A stretch of 13,287 nt of DNA. It comes from Nitrospira sp. (lineage in GTDB: Bacteria > Nitrospirota > Nitrospiria > Nitrospirales > Nitrospiraceae). Of this stretch, positions 1 through 5,947 are shown piece by piece. Each line of letters starts with the position of its first letter. The stretch's first letter is position 1. The DNA is taken from NCBI GenBank assembly GCA_015904055.1, contig JABMDE010000003.1, forward strand, positions 22,480-35,766, given 5' to 3'. The position numbers and the translations under genes were made by a program. Under the pieces are notes generated by a model. It did not search any database. It was given only the letters and a program-made list of their open reading frames with translations, and was not told the origin of the DNA.

Positions 1-947
1 TGCTCAAAGTCCGAGAGGTCAGTGCGTTCCGTAATCGGCAGACGGTGTTCCGCCAGCCTATCCACATAGGCCGTCAAATCGGCGACGTTACCGAAGCGGA
101 CTCCATTCACATACGACTGGGCGCTTGGGCCAAGACCTAAATAATCCTCGTCGGTCCAGTAGAGCAAGTTGTGGCGGCAGGCGAAGCCGGGCTTGGCATA
201 GTTGGAGATCTCGTATCGAATAAATCCCGCCTCGCTTAGGATGGTTTCTGCCGCCGATTCCATGGCAATCTGGAGCGTGTCATCTATTCTAGGTACAAGA
301 TTCAAAGCGAGATTCCTGGAGAGTTTCGTGCCGTCCTCAATAGTTAATGCGTAGCACGAGATATGTGATGGTTTGAGCAAGAGCAGCACGTGAACGGTGT
401 GTGTCCATGATTCGAGCGATTGGCCGGGAAGCCCGTACATGAGATCGAGGCTGATATTGGCAAAACCGGCAGCACGTGCGGCTTCAACAGCGGTTTCCGT
501 GTCCCGCACTCGTCCGGGCCGGCCAATCTGGGCAAAGTCCTGTTCATCCATGGATTCTGCGCCAAAACTGATACGGGTGAATCCGGCATCCGCGAGAATT
601 TTCAAATCCGCTGGAGTGACGGTTGAGGGGTGGGCCTCTACCGTAATTTCGGTAGACGCCTGTATTGGCCAGGCGGTTTGCACCAGTTGCAGCAACGAGA
701 CCAATTGGGTGGCAGGAAGTGCCGTCGGTGTCCCACCGCCGAAATAGACACTCTGCAACGGGCGGTTCCCGATCGAATCTTGTTGGCGATGGAGTTCAAT
801 TTCCTGTGCAAGTGCGAGGTGGAACGTGTCGATACGATCCATGCCCCGATCTGCTCCGGCCACTTCGAGGTAAAAGGCGCAAAAGTGGCAGCGCTGCCGG
901 CAGAAGGGAATGTGCAGGTAGATGCCGATATTGCGCTGGGATTGCAT
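1..947 (-). CDS. hemW: HemW-type radical SAM protein, copy 1 (C-terminus off the window)
   Basis: Haem chaperone of the HemW/HemN-like family, a cytosolic radical SAM protein that carries haem for insertion into haem proteins; often annotated as oxygen-independent coproporphyrinogen III oxidase. The frame starts at ATG 945-947 and stays open to the window edge, giving 315 complete codons. It keeps the early CxxxCxxC [4Fe-4S]/SAM cysteine motif and the GGGTPT motif seen in copy 2. The preceding 88-residue gene ends three bases upstream of this ATG, so the two form an operon. The remaining C-terminal part, normally some tens of residues, would lie left of position 1. Gene family is secure; the choice between HemW and other HemN-like roles rests on family knowledge only. 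Confidence 0.88.
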   Translation of the reverse strand, partial: MQSQRNIGIYLHIPFCRQRCHFCAFYLEVAGADRGMDRIDTFHLALAQEIELHRQQDSIGNRPLQSVYFGGGTPTALPATQLVSLLQLVQTAWPIQASTEITVEAHPSTVTPADLKILADAGFTRISFGAESMDEQDFAQIGRPGRVRDTETAVEAARAAGFANISLDLMYGLPGQSLESWTHTVHVLLLLKPSHISCYALTIEDGTKLSRNLALNLVPRIDDTLQIAMESAAETILSEAGFIRYEISNYAKPGFACRHNLLYWTDEDYLGLGPSAQSYVNGVRFGNVADLTAYVDRLAEHRLPITERTDLSDFE

Positions 948-950
948 CGT

Positions 951-1217
951 TCACCTGGGAAAAGGCGTAGATACGGAGAAGTCTCGTTCCAGCACCACTT
1001 CGATTTCATCCTCCGGAGATTTGCCACGGTTGCGGGTGTGGACGGTCCAGTGAGGTGTCCGCCGCAGCGATTCAAAGACCGCCTTGATCATCTCCGGCTT
1101 GATGCGCGTTTCCCAGGCCCGTACCCACGCATGGGAATCGTCGTCGCCTTCGTATTCGTCCGGGAATCGGGCTTCTAGACTGAATCGAAGTGTGAAGGTC
1201 TTCTCCTCCTGATACAT
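951..1217 (-). CDS. Conserved 88-residue acidic protein upstream of hemW, copy 1
   Basis: I do not recognise a family. The product is a small soluble protein with no signal peptide or membrane segment. It opens MYQEEKTFTLRFSLEARFP, has an acidic stretch (DEYEGDDD, about residues 20-27), a central region rich in Trp, Arg and His, and the segment SPEDEIEVVLE near the C-terminus. The ATG at 1215-1217 is chosen because GAGAGGA lies just upstream on the minus strand; an earlier in-frame ATG at 1319 would run into the divergent fmdB-like gene. The stop is three bases before hemW, implying co-transcription and possible coupling. The second copy (4032-4298) differs at 5 residues by my count with the frame preserved, which supports a real coding gene. 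Confidence 0.75.
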   Translation of the reverse strand: MYQEEKTFTLRFSLEARFPDEYEGDDDSHAWVRAWETRIKPEMIKAVFESLRRTPHWTVHTRNRGKSPEDEIEVVLERDFSVSTPFPR

Positions 1218-1230
1218 ATGAGTCCTCTCG

Positions 1231-1259
1231 TTGCGATCCAGCCGATGCAATCGTATAAT
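1231..1259 (+). promoter_or_regulatory. Sigma70-type promoter of the fmdB-like gene, copy 1
   Basis: TTGCGA at 1231-1236 and a perfect TATAAT at 1254-1259 are separated by 17 bases, 25 bases before the fmdB-like ATG. Both hexamers and the spacing are preserved in copy 2, although the spacer has changed. The 67-base divergent gap also contains the ribosome binding site of the minus-strand gene. Confidence 0.75.
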
Positions 1260-1284
1260 GCGATTCACGAAAAGGAGTGTGACG

Positions 1285-1509
1285 ATGCCTATCTTCGAAT
1301 ATGTCTGTCGGGAATGCAATCATCGATTCGAGTTGCTGATTCAGGGTTCGACGGAAGCGGCCTGTCCCAAGTGCAATACAACCAGGCTCGACAAGCAGTT
1401 TTCCGCTTTTGGAGTCGGAGCCACCGGCGGATGGCCCGTGACAAGCAGCGGTGGATCTTGCGGCAGTTGCGGCGATCCGCGCGGGCCCGGTTCCTGCTCA
1501 ATGAATTAG
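1285..1509 (+). CDS. FmdB-family zinc-ribbon protein, copy 1
   Basis: Small 74-residue protein of the FmdB/CxxC_CxxC_SSSS putative regulatory family. It begins MPIFEYVCRECNHRFE, the family's hallmark, with zinc-ribbon cysteine pairs CREC at about residues 8-11 and CPKC at about 27-30. The tail is rich in Gly, Ser and Cys (SSGGSCGSCGDPRGPGS) and includes another CxxC. The family takes its name from a gene next to formamidase and is proposed to be regulatory; its molecular role is not firmly established. The start has a strong AAAGGAG site seven bases upstream. A 108-residue gene starts five bases after its stop, so the two are probably co-expressed. Confidence 0.9.
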   Translation: MPIFEYVCRECNHRFELLIQGSTEAACPKCNTTRLDKQFSAFGVGATGGWPVTSSGGSCGSCGDPRGPGSCSMN

Positions 1510-1514
1510 CCCAC

Positions 1515-1841
1515 ATGGACGAGCCCGGCGACCAGGCGCTGCAGCGCGCGATCTCGGCTATCTTGCAGTCCGATCCTCTAATCAAGCTGCTGCAGCAGGT
1601 TCGGTTAGGTCGTATGCAACCTACGGATGCTGGCCTGCGTGCGGTGACCGAGTCGTGGCTGGGTATTTATGAAAAGACGTTGGATACAGCCGGTCTGACT
1701 CGATCTAATCTTCGACGAATCAATCCGATGCCTCGGCTCGCAGTGCTCATCGACAGTGGAGTATTGGCGGTCGATCACCCAGGAGTGGCCTCTCTCAAGG
1801 CATCCTACGATCGAGTTTTGGCTCGCGCCAGTACAGAATAG
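1515..1841 (+). CDS. Conserved 108-residue protein of unknown function, copy 1
   Basis: I do not recognise this family. The predicted protein is helical and soluble, beginning MDEPGDQALQRAISAILQ, without signal peptide, membrane segment or cysteine motif. ATG at 1515 is chosen because it lies just after the fmdB-like stop and is kept in copy 2; there is no strong ribosome binding site, so translation may be coupled to the fmdB-like gene. Its stop is seven bases before the exported-protein gene, making a three-gene cluster. The frame could be read open further upstream, but that part would overlap the zinc-ribbon gene out of frame and is unlikely to be coding. Confidence 0.72.
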   Translation: MDEPGDQALQRAISAILQSDPLIKLLQQVRLGRMQPTDAGLRAVTESWLGIYEKTLDTAGLTRSNLRRINPMPRLAVLIDSGVLAVDHPGVASLKASYDRVLARASTE

Positions 1842-1848
1842 GCGTACG

Positions 1849-2520
1849 ATGCGCCTGCTCCCGCTTCTGTTCTTATCAGTTCTGCTTGTCTCGCCGGCCA
1901 CCTCACAATCTGATGATGTAGCCGAACGTATTCCGCTGAGAACGATTTCTCTTGAACGACTTGATTCGATTCTCCCTCCTGGCACACATCCCTTGATTGA
2001 GCGTAAGGCGATTGAAGCATTTCTTGCGGTGTTGGATAGGACTCCTCCCGATTGGGTTGCGGTATACGGCCATGGTCATCATGATCCTGGCCACGATGAG
2101 CGGGTATTCAATCTGAACCGGGAACGGGATGCCGCGCGTGAGGGGAATCCGGCTTTGACCCGGCGTGTGGCATTTGTGTGGTCCGGAGAATTGTCTCAAT
2201 TTGACCAGGAGGCTAAGGGCTATCCCGTGTCGGTCGGACCAGAATTCAATCAGACCAGTTGGGGCATCGTTCGGTTTAAGCCTGAGGAGGCACCTGGCAA
2301 TCTACGGGTTATGCCGCAGGGTACTCTTGTCGATCCGATCAATCGGCGTCTTGCCGCACAGAAGAAAGTGGAAGTGTTTGTGGTCATGACCGGCGGGCTG
2401 ATTCCTTCTGAGTCGATTGTCTATGACTTTTCTCATGAGGAGGAGGGGCGTGGTCTGATTATGCCGGTGGTCAGAGTCGAGCGGGTGGATGTTCTTTTAA
2501 AGGAGTGGCTAGCGCATTGA
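1849..2520 (+). CDS. Exported protein of unknown function, full-length copy
   Basis: This 223-residue protein starts MRLLPLLFLSVLLVSPATSQS, a clear Sec signal peptide likely cut near the Ala-Thr-Ser region, so it probably acts in the periplasm. The mature part has a His-rich GHGHHDPGHDE segment (about residues 82-92) that could bind metal; this is inference. I do not recognise a known domain. ATG 1849 is chosen because it places the signal peptide at the N-terminus, seven bases after the 108-residue gene. This is the complete version; the second copy at 4932 is cut after codon 149. Its last 50 bases overlap convergently the end of mtnC. Confidence 0.8.
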   Translation: MRLLPLLFLSVLLVSPATSQSDDVAERIPLRTISLERLDSILPPGTHPLIERKAIEAFLAVLDRTPPDWVAVYGHGHHDPGHDERVFNLNRERDAAREGNPALTRRVAFVWSGELSQFDQEAKGYPVSVGPEFNQTSWGIVRFKPEEAPGNLRVMPQGTLVDPINRRLAAQKKVEVFVVMTGGLIPSESIVYDFSHEEEGRGLIMPVVRVERVDVLLKEWLAH

Positions 2521-3081
2521 TTTCCGTAACAGGCATGTCTGCTCTGCACAGATCATTGAACGTCGAGCAGTGAGGGTGCCGAATGCTCGGATTGGTTCCG
2601 GGACGTACGACATGAATAGCCTGAAGGCCTGTGGTCGTGGCTGCATCCAGCTCGGATTCGGCATCGGATAGAAATAAAATCTCCTCAGAGTGGAGTCTGA
2701 GACAGTCGGCAATGTGTCTGTAGGATGCGGGGTGTATTTTCGACCCTATGCCGGTATCGAAGCAGTGGGAAATCATCGAAGTAAGGTCTCCATCGGTCGT
2801 ATGGGCAAGCAGGAGCCGCTGCGCCTGTTCAGATCCGGAGGAGTACAGCGCAAGTGTGAGGCTCTCTTGGTGCCAGCGACGGAAGGCAGGCACGACGTCG
2901 TCGTATAATTCCGGTATGAACGCGCCGGTTTGGTAGCCCTCTTCCCAGATCATGCCTTGCAGCGCCTTGAGGCCCTGGTGCTTGCGATCTCCTTCCATCC
3001 ACTGGATAAGGATCCCGGCCAGATTCTCGTATGAAAGCAACACGCCGGATTCTTGCGCAATGGTTTCATGAATCCTGCTGT
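2471..3081 (-). pseudogene. mtnC: Acireductone synthase (enolase-phosphatase), N-terminus missing
   Basis: MtnC is a HAD-superfamily enzyme of the methionine salvage pathway. It enolises and dephosphorylates 2,3-diketo-5-methylthiopentyl-1-phosphate to give acireductone. The remaining roughly 203 codons keep LKALQGMIWEEGY, HAD motif II YSSGS, a motif III lysine in GSKIHPASY, and motif IV FLSDAESELDAA. The N-terminal 50 or so residues, including the catalytic DxEGT motif, are absent, because the sequence changes to hemW at 3082. The frame runs on into antisense-frame hemW sequence as far as 3148, which is a fusion artefact. There are no internal stops or frameshifts, so the break is recent or artificial. 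As it stands the gene cannot encode an active enzyme. Confidence 0.85.
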
Positions 3082-4028
3082 TGCTCAAAGTCCGAGAGGT
3101 CAGTGCGTTCCGTAATCGGCAGACGGTGTTCCGCCAGCCTATCCACATAGGCCGTCAAATCGGCGACGTTGCCGAAGCGGACTCCGTTCACATAAGACTG
3201 GGCGCTTGGGCCAAGACCTAAATAATCTTCGTCGGTCCAGTAGAGCAGGTTGTGGCGGCAGGCGAAGCCGGGCTTGGCATAATTGGAGATCTCGTATCGA
3301 ACAAATCCTGCTTCGGTCAGAATGGTTTCGGCCGCCGATTCCATGTCGATCTGAAGTGCGTCGTCTATCCTGGGCACAAGGTTCATAACCATATTCCTGG
3401 CGAGTTTCGTTCCGCCCTCAATAGTTAACGCGTAACACGAGATGTGCGATGGTTTAAGCAAGAGCAGCGCGTGAACGGTGTGTGCCCATGATTCGAGCGA
3501 TTGGCCGGGAAGCCCGTACATGAGATCGAGGTTGATATTAACAAAACCGGCAGCACGCGCGGCTTCAACGGCGGTTTCCGTGTCCTGCACTCGGCCGGGA
3601 CGGCCAATCTGGGCAAAGTCCTGTTCGTCCATGGATTCTGCGCCAAAACTGATACGGGTGAATCCGGCATCCGCCAGAGTTTTCAAATCCGCTGGAGTGA
3701 CGGTCGAGGGGTGGGCCTCCACCGTAATTTCGGCTGACGCCTGTATCGGCCAGGCGGTTCGCACCAGTTGCAGCAGCGAGACCAATTGGGTGGCAGGAAG
3801 TGCCGTCGGTGTCCCACCGCCGAAATAGACACTTTGCAACGGGCGGTTCCCGATCGAATCTTGTCGGCGATGGAGTTCGATTTCCTGTGCAAGTGCGAGG
3901 TGGAACGCGTCGATACGATCCATCCCACGATCTGTTCCGGCTACTTCGAGGTAAAAGGCGCAAAAGTGGCAGCGCTGCCGGCAGAAGGGAATGTGCAGGT
4001 AGATGCCGATGTCGCGCTGGGACTGCAT
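3066..4028 (-). CDS. hemW: HemW-type radical SAM protein, copy 2, C-terminally truncated
   Basis: This 320-residue version of the HemW/HemN-like radical SAM protein has the motif C16-x3-C20-x2-C23 (CRQRCHFC) that holds the [4Fe-4S] cluster, and GGGTPT at about residues 70-75 in the SAM-binding region. The radical SAM barrel and most of the body are present (GLGPSAQSYVNG near residue 280). HemW proteins are usually about 380 residues. Here genuine sequence ends at SDFEQ; the last few residues and the stop at 3066-3068 come from the joined mtnC sequence, so the C-terminal domain is lost. It starts three bases after the stop of the 88-residue gene. Function of this truncated form is doubtful. 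Confidence 0.85.
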   Translation of the reverse strand: MQSQRDIGIYLHIPFCRQRCHFCAFYLEVAGTDRGMDRIDAFHLALAQEIELHRRQDSIGNRPLQSVYFGGGTPTALPATQLVSLLQLVRTAWPIQASAEITVEAHPSTVTPADLKTLADAGFTRISFGAESMDEQDFAQIGRPGRVQDTETAVEAARAAGFVNINLDLMYGLPGQSLESWAHTVHALLLLKPSHISCYALTIEGGTKLARNMVMNLVPRIDDALQIDMESAAETILTEAGFVRYEISNYAKPGFACRHNLLYWTDEDYLGLGPSAQSYVNGVRFGNVADLTAYVDRLAEHRLPITERTDLSDFEQQQDS

Positions 4029-4031
4029 CGT

Positions 4032-4298
4032 TCACCCGGGGAAAGGCGTAGATACGGAGAAGTTTCGTTCCAGCACCACTTCGATTTCATCCTCTGGAGA
4101 TTTGCCACGGTTGCGGGTGTGGGCGGTCCAGTGAGGTGTTCGCCGCAGCGATTCAAATACTGCCTTGATCATCTCCGGCTTAATGCGCGTTTCCCAGGCC
4201 CGTACCCACGCATGGGCATCGTCGTCGCCTTCGTAATCGTCCGGGAATCGGGCTTCCAGACTGAATCGAAGGGTGAAGGTCTTCTCCTCCTGATACAT
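4032..4298 (-). CDS. Conserved 88-residue acidic protein upstream of hemW, copy 2
   Basis: Second copy of the 88-residue protein at 951-1217, with the same start site, Shine-Dalgarno region and three-base gap to hemW. I count 13 nucleotide differences in 267 bases and 5 residue changes (Glu to Asp, Ser to Ala, Val to Ala, Asp to Asn, Arg to Gly). More than half of the changes are silent, consistent with selection on a real protein in both lineages. Family and function are not recognised. Confidence 0.73.
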   Translation of the reverse strand: MYQEEKTFTLRFSLEARFPDDYEGDDDAHAWVRAWETRIKPEMIKAVFESLRRTPHWTAHTRNRGKSPEDEIEVVLERNFSVSTPFPG

Positions 4299-4311
4299 AT
4301 GAGTCCTCTCG

Positions 4312-4340
4312 TTGCGATCCAGCTGATGCAACCGTATAAT
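4312..4340 (+). promoter_or_regulatory. Sigma70-type promoter of the fmdB-like gene, copy 2
   Basis: TTGCGA at 4312-4317 and TATAAT at 4335-4340, with a 17-base spacer, lie 25 bases before the fmdB-like ATG. They are identical to the elements in copy 1 even though the intervening bases differ, which supports function. Confidence 0.75.
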
Positions 4341-4365
4341 ACGATTCATAAAAAGGAGTGTGACG

Positions 4366-4590
4366 ATGCCTATCTTCGAATATGTCTGTCGGGAATGCAA
4401 TCATCGATTCGAGGTGCTAATTCAGGGTTCGACGGAAGCGGCCTGTCCCAAGTGCAAGACGACCAGGCTCGACAAGCAGTTTTCCGCCTTTGGAGTTGGA
4501 GCCACCGGCGGTTGGCCCGTGACGAGCAGCGGTGGATCTTGCGGCAGTTGCGGCGATCCGCGCGGGCCTGGTTCCTGTTCGACGAACTGA
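4366..4590 (+). CDS. FmdB-family zinc-ribbon protein, copy 2
   Basis: This 74-residue zinc-ribbon protein corresponds to 1285-1509. It keeps MPIFEYVCRECNHRFE, the CREC and CPKC cysteine pairs and the Gly/Ser/Cys-rich tail. A few residues differ, such as Leu to Val near residue 17 and the tail SCSTN instead of SCSMN. The AAAAGGAG site upstream is conserved. The 2-base indel that separates the two repeat copies lies at the end of this gene; it does not disturb the coding frame but changes the gap to the next gene from five to seven bases. Confidence 0.9.
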   Translation: MPIFEYVCRECNHRFEVLIQGSTEAACPKCKTTRLDKQFSAFGVGATGGWPVTSSGGSCGSCGDPRGPGSCSTN

Positions 4591-4597
4591 ACGGCCC

Positions 4598-4924
4598 ATG
4601 GACGAGCCCGGCGAACAGGCACTGCAACGTGCGATCTCGGCCATTTTGCAGTCCGACCCTCTGATCAAGCTGCTGCAGCAGGTTCGGTTAGGCCGTATGC
4701 AACCTACGGATGCTGGCCTGCGTGCGGTGACCGAGTCGTGGCTGGGTATTTATGAAAAGACGTTGGACACAGCCGACCTGACTCGATTCGGTCTTCGACG
4801 AGTCGATCCAACGCCGCGACTCGCAGTGCTCATTGACAGTGGAGTGTTGGCAGTCGATCATCCAGGAGTGGCTTCTCTCAAGGCTTCCTACGATCGGGCT
4901 ATGGCTCGCGCCAGTACAGAATAG
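4598..4924 (+). CDS. Conserved 108-residue protein of unknown function, copy 2
   Basis: Second copy of the gene at 1515-1841, same length and frame, beginning MDEPGEQALQRAISAILQ. Substitutions concentrate in the stretch after residue 65 (for example Asn-Leu-Arg-Arg-Ile-Asn to Gly-Leu-Arg-Arg-Val-Asp), while the first 60 residues are nearly unchanged. An in-frame upstream extension exists but overlaps the zinc-ribbon gene and differs from copy 1, so the ATG at 4598 is preferred. No known domain, signal peptide or membrane segment. Confidence 0.72.
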   Translation: MDEPGEQALQRAISAILQSDPLIKLLQQVRLGRMQPTDAGLRAVTESWLGIYEKTLDTADLTRFGLRRVDPTPRLAVLIDSGVLAVDHPGVASLKASYDRAMARASTE

Positions 4925-4931
4925 GCGTACG

Positions 4932-5423
4932 ATGCGCCTGCTCCCGTTTCTGTTCTTATCGGTTCTGCTTGTCTCACCAGCCATCTCACGATCTGATGAT
5001 GTAGCTGAACGTAATCCGCTGAGAACGATTCCTCTCGAACAGCTTGACTCGATTCTCCCTCCTGGCACACATTCCTTGATTGAGCGGAAGGCGATTGAAG
5101 CATTTCTTGCGGTGTTGGATGGGACTCCTCACGATTGGACTGTGGTATACGGCCATGGTCATCATGATCCCGGTCACGATGAGCGGGTATTCAATCTGAA
5201 CCGGGAACGGGATGCCGCGCGTGAGGGGAATCCGGCTCTGACCCAGCGTGTGGCATTTGTGTGGTCCGGAGAATTGTCTCAATTTGACCAGGAGGCCAAG
5301 GGCTATCCAGTGTCGGTCGGACCAGAATTCAATCAGACCAGTTGGGGCATCGTTCGCTTTAAGCCTGAGGAGGCACCTGGGGCCAATCGGGACAACAATG
5401 CGCCGGCGATGGAGTGGGTGTGA
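4932..5423 (+). pseudogene. Exported protein of unknown function, copy 2, C-terminally truncated
   Basis: This copy matches the full-length gene at 1849-2520 for 149 codons, including the signal peptide (MRLLPFLFLSVLLVSPAIS) and the His-rich GHGHHDPGHDE segment. After 5380 it enters mtnB sequence read on the wrong strand, adding about 14 unrelated residues before a stop at 5421-5423. About 74 native C-terminal residues are lost. Signal peptide and start codon are intact, so a truncated product could be made, but its function is doubtful. Confidence 0.85.
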
Positions 5424-5725
5424 AGGACCGCGCCGATGGTCTTTCTGCGGTAGAGCATCAGATGCAGGAGGGTCTCTGCGGATGGGCGTAACGGACTTCC
5501 ATCCACCGGACGTCCCTCACCATCCACCGCCAGGACGGAGTCGGCATCGAGCCGTTCTTTATCGATGCCGGACATGGTAATGGCGCAGATTGCCGGCGCG
5601 GCTTCATCGGGCAAGCGAACGCTGTAGTTGGTGCTTGTTGCCGGCGCCCAGCCCATTCGTGCCGCCCAGCGGGCAGTGTCGGCAACCTGGTCTGCGTATC
5701 GCTTGAAGTCGCTGAATGTGTCCAT
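5381..5725 (-). pseudogene. mtnB: Methylthioribulose-1-phosphate dehydratase, C-terminal half missing
   Basis: MtnB is a class II aldolase-fold, zinc-dependent enzyme of methionine salvage. It dehydrates methylthioribulose-1-phosphate to the diketo phosphate that MtnC uses. Visible features are WAPATSTNYSVRL near residues 27-39, the ITMSG and DKERL segments near residues 50-60, SAETLLHLMLY, and the zinc-ligand motif AVLHTHS near residues 100-106. The family is about 200 residues; here only the first 115 codons remain. At 5380 the frame runs into the truncated exported-protein gene and ends at 5333, adding about 15 foreign residues. ATG at 5723-5725 is preferred as it fits the family start, although an upstream in-frame ATG exists at 5821. 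Catalytically it should be dead, as later zinc ligands are lost. Confidence 0.85.
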
Positions 5726-5947
5726 GCATACACCGTGTGACGCGGATCTCGTGAAGGGTGAAGCGCAGGACGGAAAGCGCGCCGGTTCCTCTTTGTTTGC
5801 GAGATACGAGAGATGCTTCACGAACGACGAGTATAAGATATGTGATGCATAGTAGGGGGAAAGACCGTGAAGGCGCTACTGGCTGATCCGCCAGGTAGAG
5901 ATTGGGACAGTATCCGTTTCAGTGTGATTGCAGGCCGGAATAACCAA
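5726..5947. other. Intergenic region between mtnB remnant and SUMF1-like gene
   Basis: These 222 bases contain no well-supported gene. A possible 51-codon plus-strand ORF begins at GTG 5867-5869 behind AGGGGGAAAG and reads VKALLADPPGRDWDSIRFSV. It ends at 6022 inside the 3' end of the minus-strand SUMF1-like gene. The start is attractive but the second half is antisense to a conserved C-terminus, so it is either a truncated gene remnant or chance. TATAAG at about 5831 on the plus strand has no convincing -35 partner. Confidence 0.4.

Larger units (their letters stand above)
1..2297. repeat. Copy 1 of a 2.3-kb diverged direct repeat
   Basis: This block is repeated in the same orientation at 3082-5380. 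The offset is 3081 bases up to the fmdB-like gene and 3083 afterwards, because of a 2-base length difference near 1500. The first 89 bases match exactly; beyond that mismatches are scattered, about 5% in the 88-residue gene. It carries hemW, the 88-residue gene, the fmdB-like gene, the 108-residue gene and the first 149 codons of the exported-protein gene. Similarity stops after CACCTGG at 2291-2297, inside that last gene, which continues normally in this copy. The left edge coincides with the window start, so the true left limit of this copy cannot be seen. Confidence 0.95.
3082..5380. repeat. Copy 2 of the 2.3-kb diverged direct repeat
   Basis: Second copy of 1-2297, in direct orientation. 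Both edges fall inside genes. On the left, hemW sequence is joined to the middle of mtnC. On the right, the exported-protein gene is joined, after the shared CACCTGG at 5374-5380, to the middle of mtnB. No terminal inverted repeats, target duplication or transposase are visible, so this is not a recognisable mobile element. The 784 bases at 2298-3081 (end of the exported-protein gene plus mtnC remnant) occur only once. It fits a diverged segment replacing the mtnC N-terminal to mtnB C-terminal interval, or a join of contigs from two related strains. Confidence 0.95.

Noticed and set aside
344..1178. Long open frames antisense to hemW and overlapping frames on both strands
   Set aside because: They are shadows of the hemW and 88-residue genes, occur in both repeat copies, and have no ribosome binding sites or recognisable domains.
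1218..1514. N-terminal extension of the 108-residue protein
   Set aside because: It would overlap the fmdB-like gene out of frame, includes low-complexity Arg-rich sequence and is not conserved in frame upstream of copy 2.
1..5380. Composite transposon or insertion sequence explaining the 2.3-kb repeat
   Set aside because: No transposase, terminal inverted repeats or target duplications are present; the block contains ordinary chromosomal genes.
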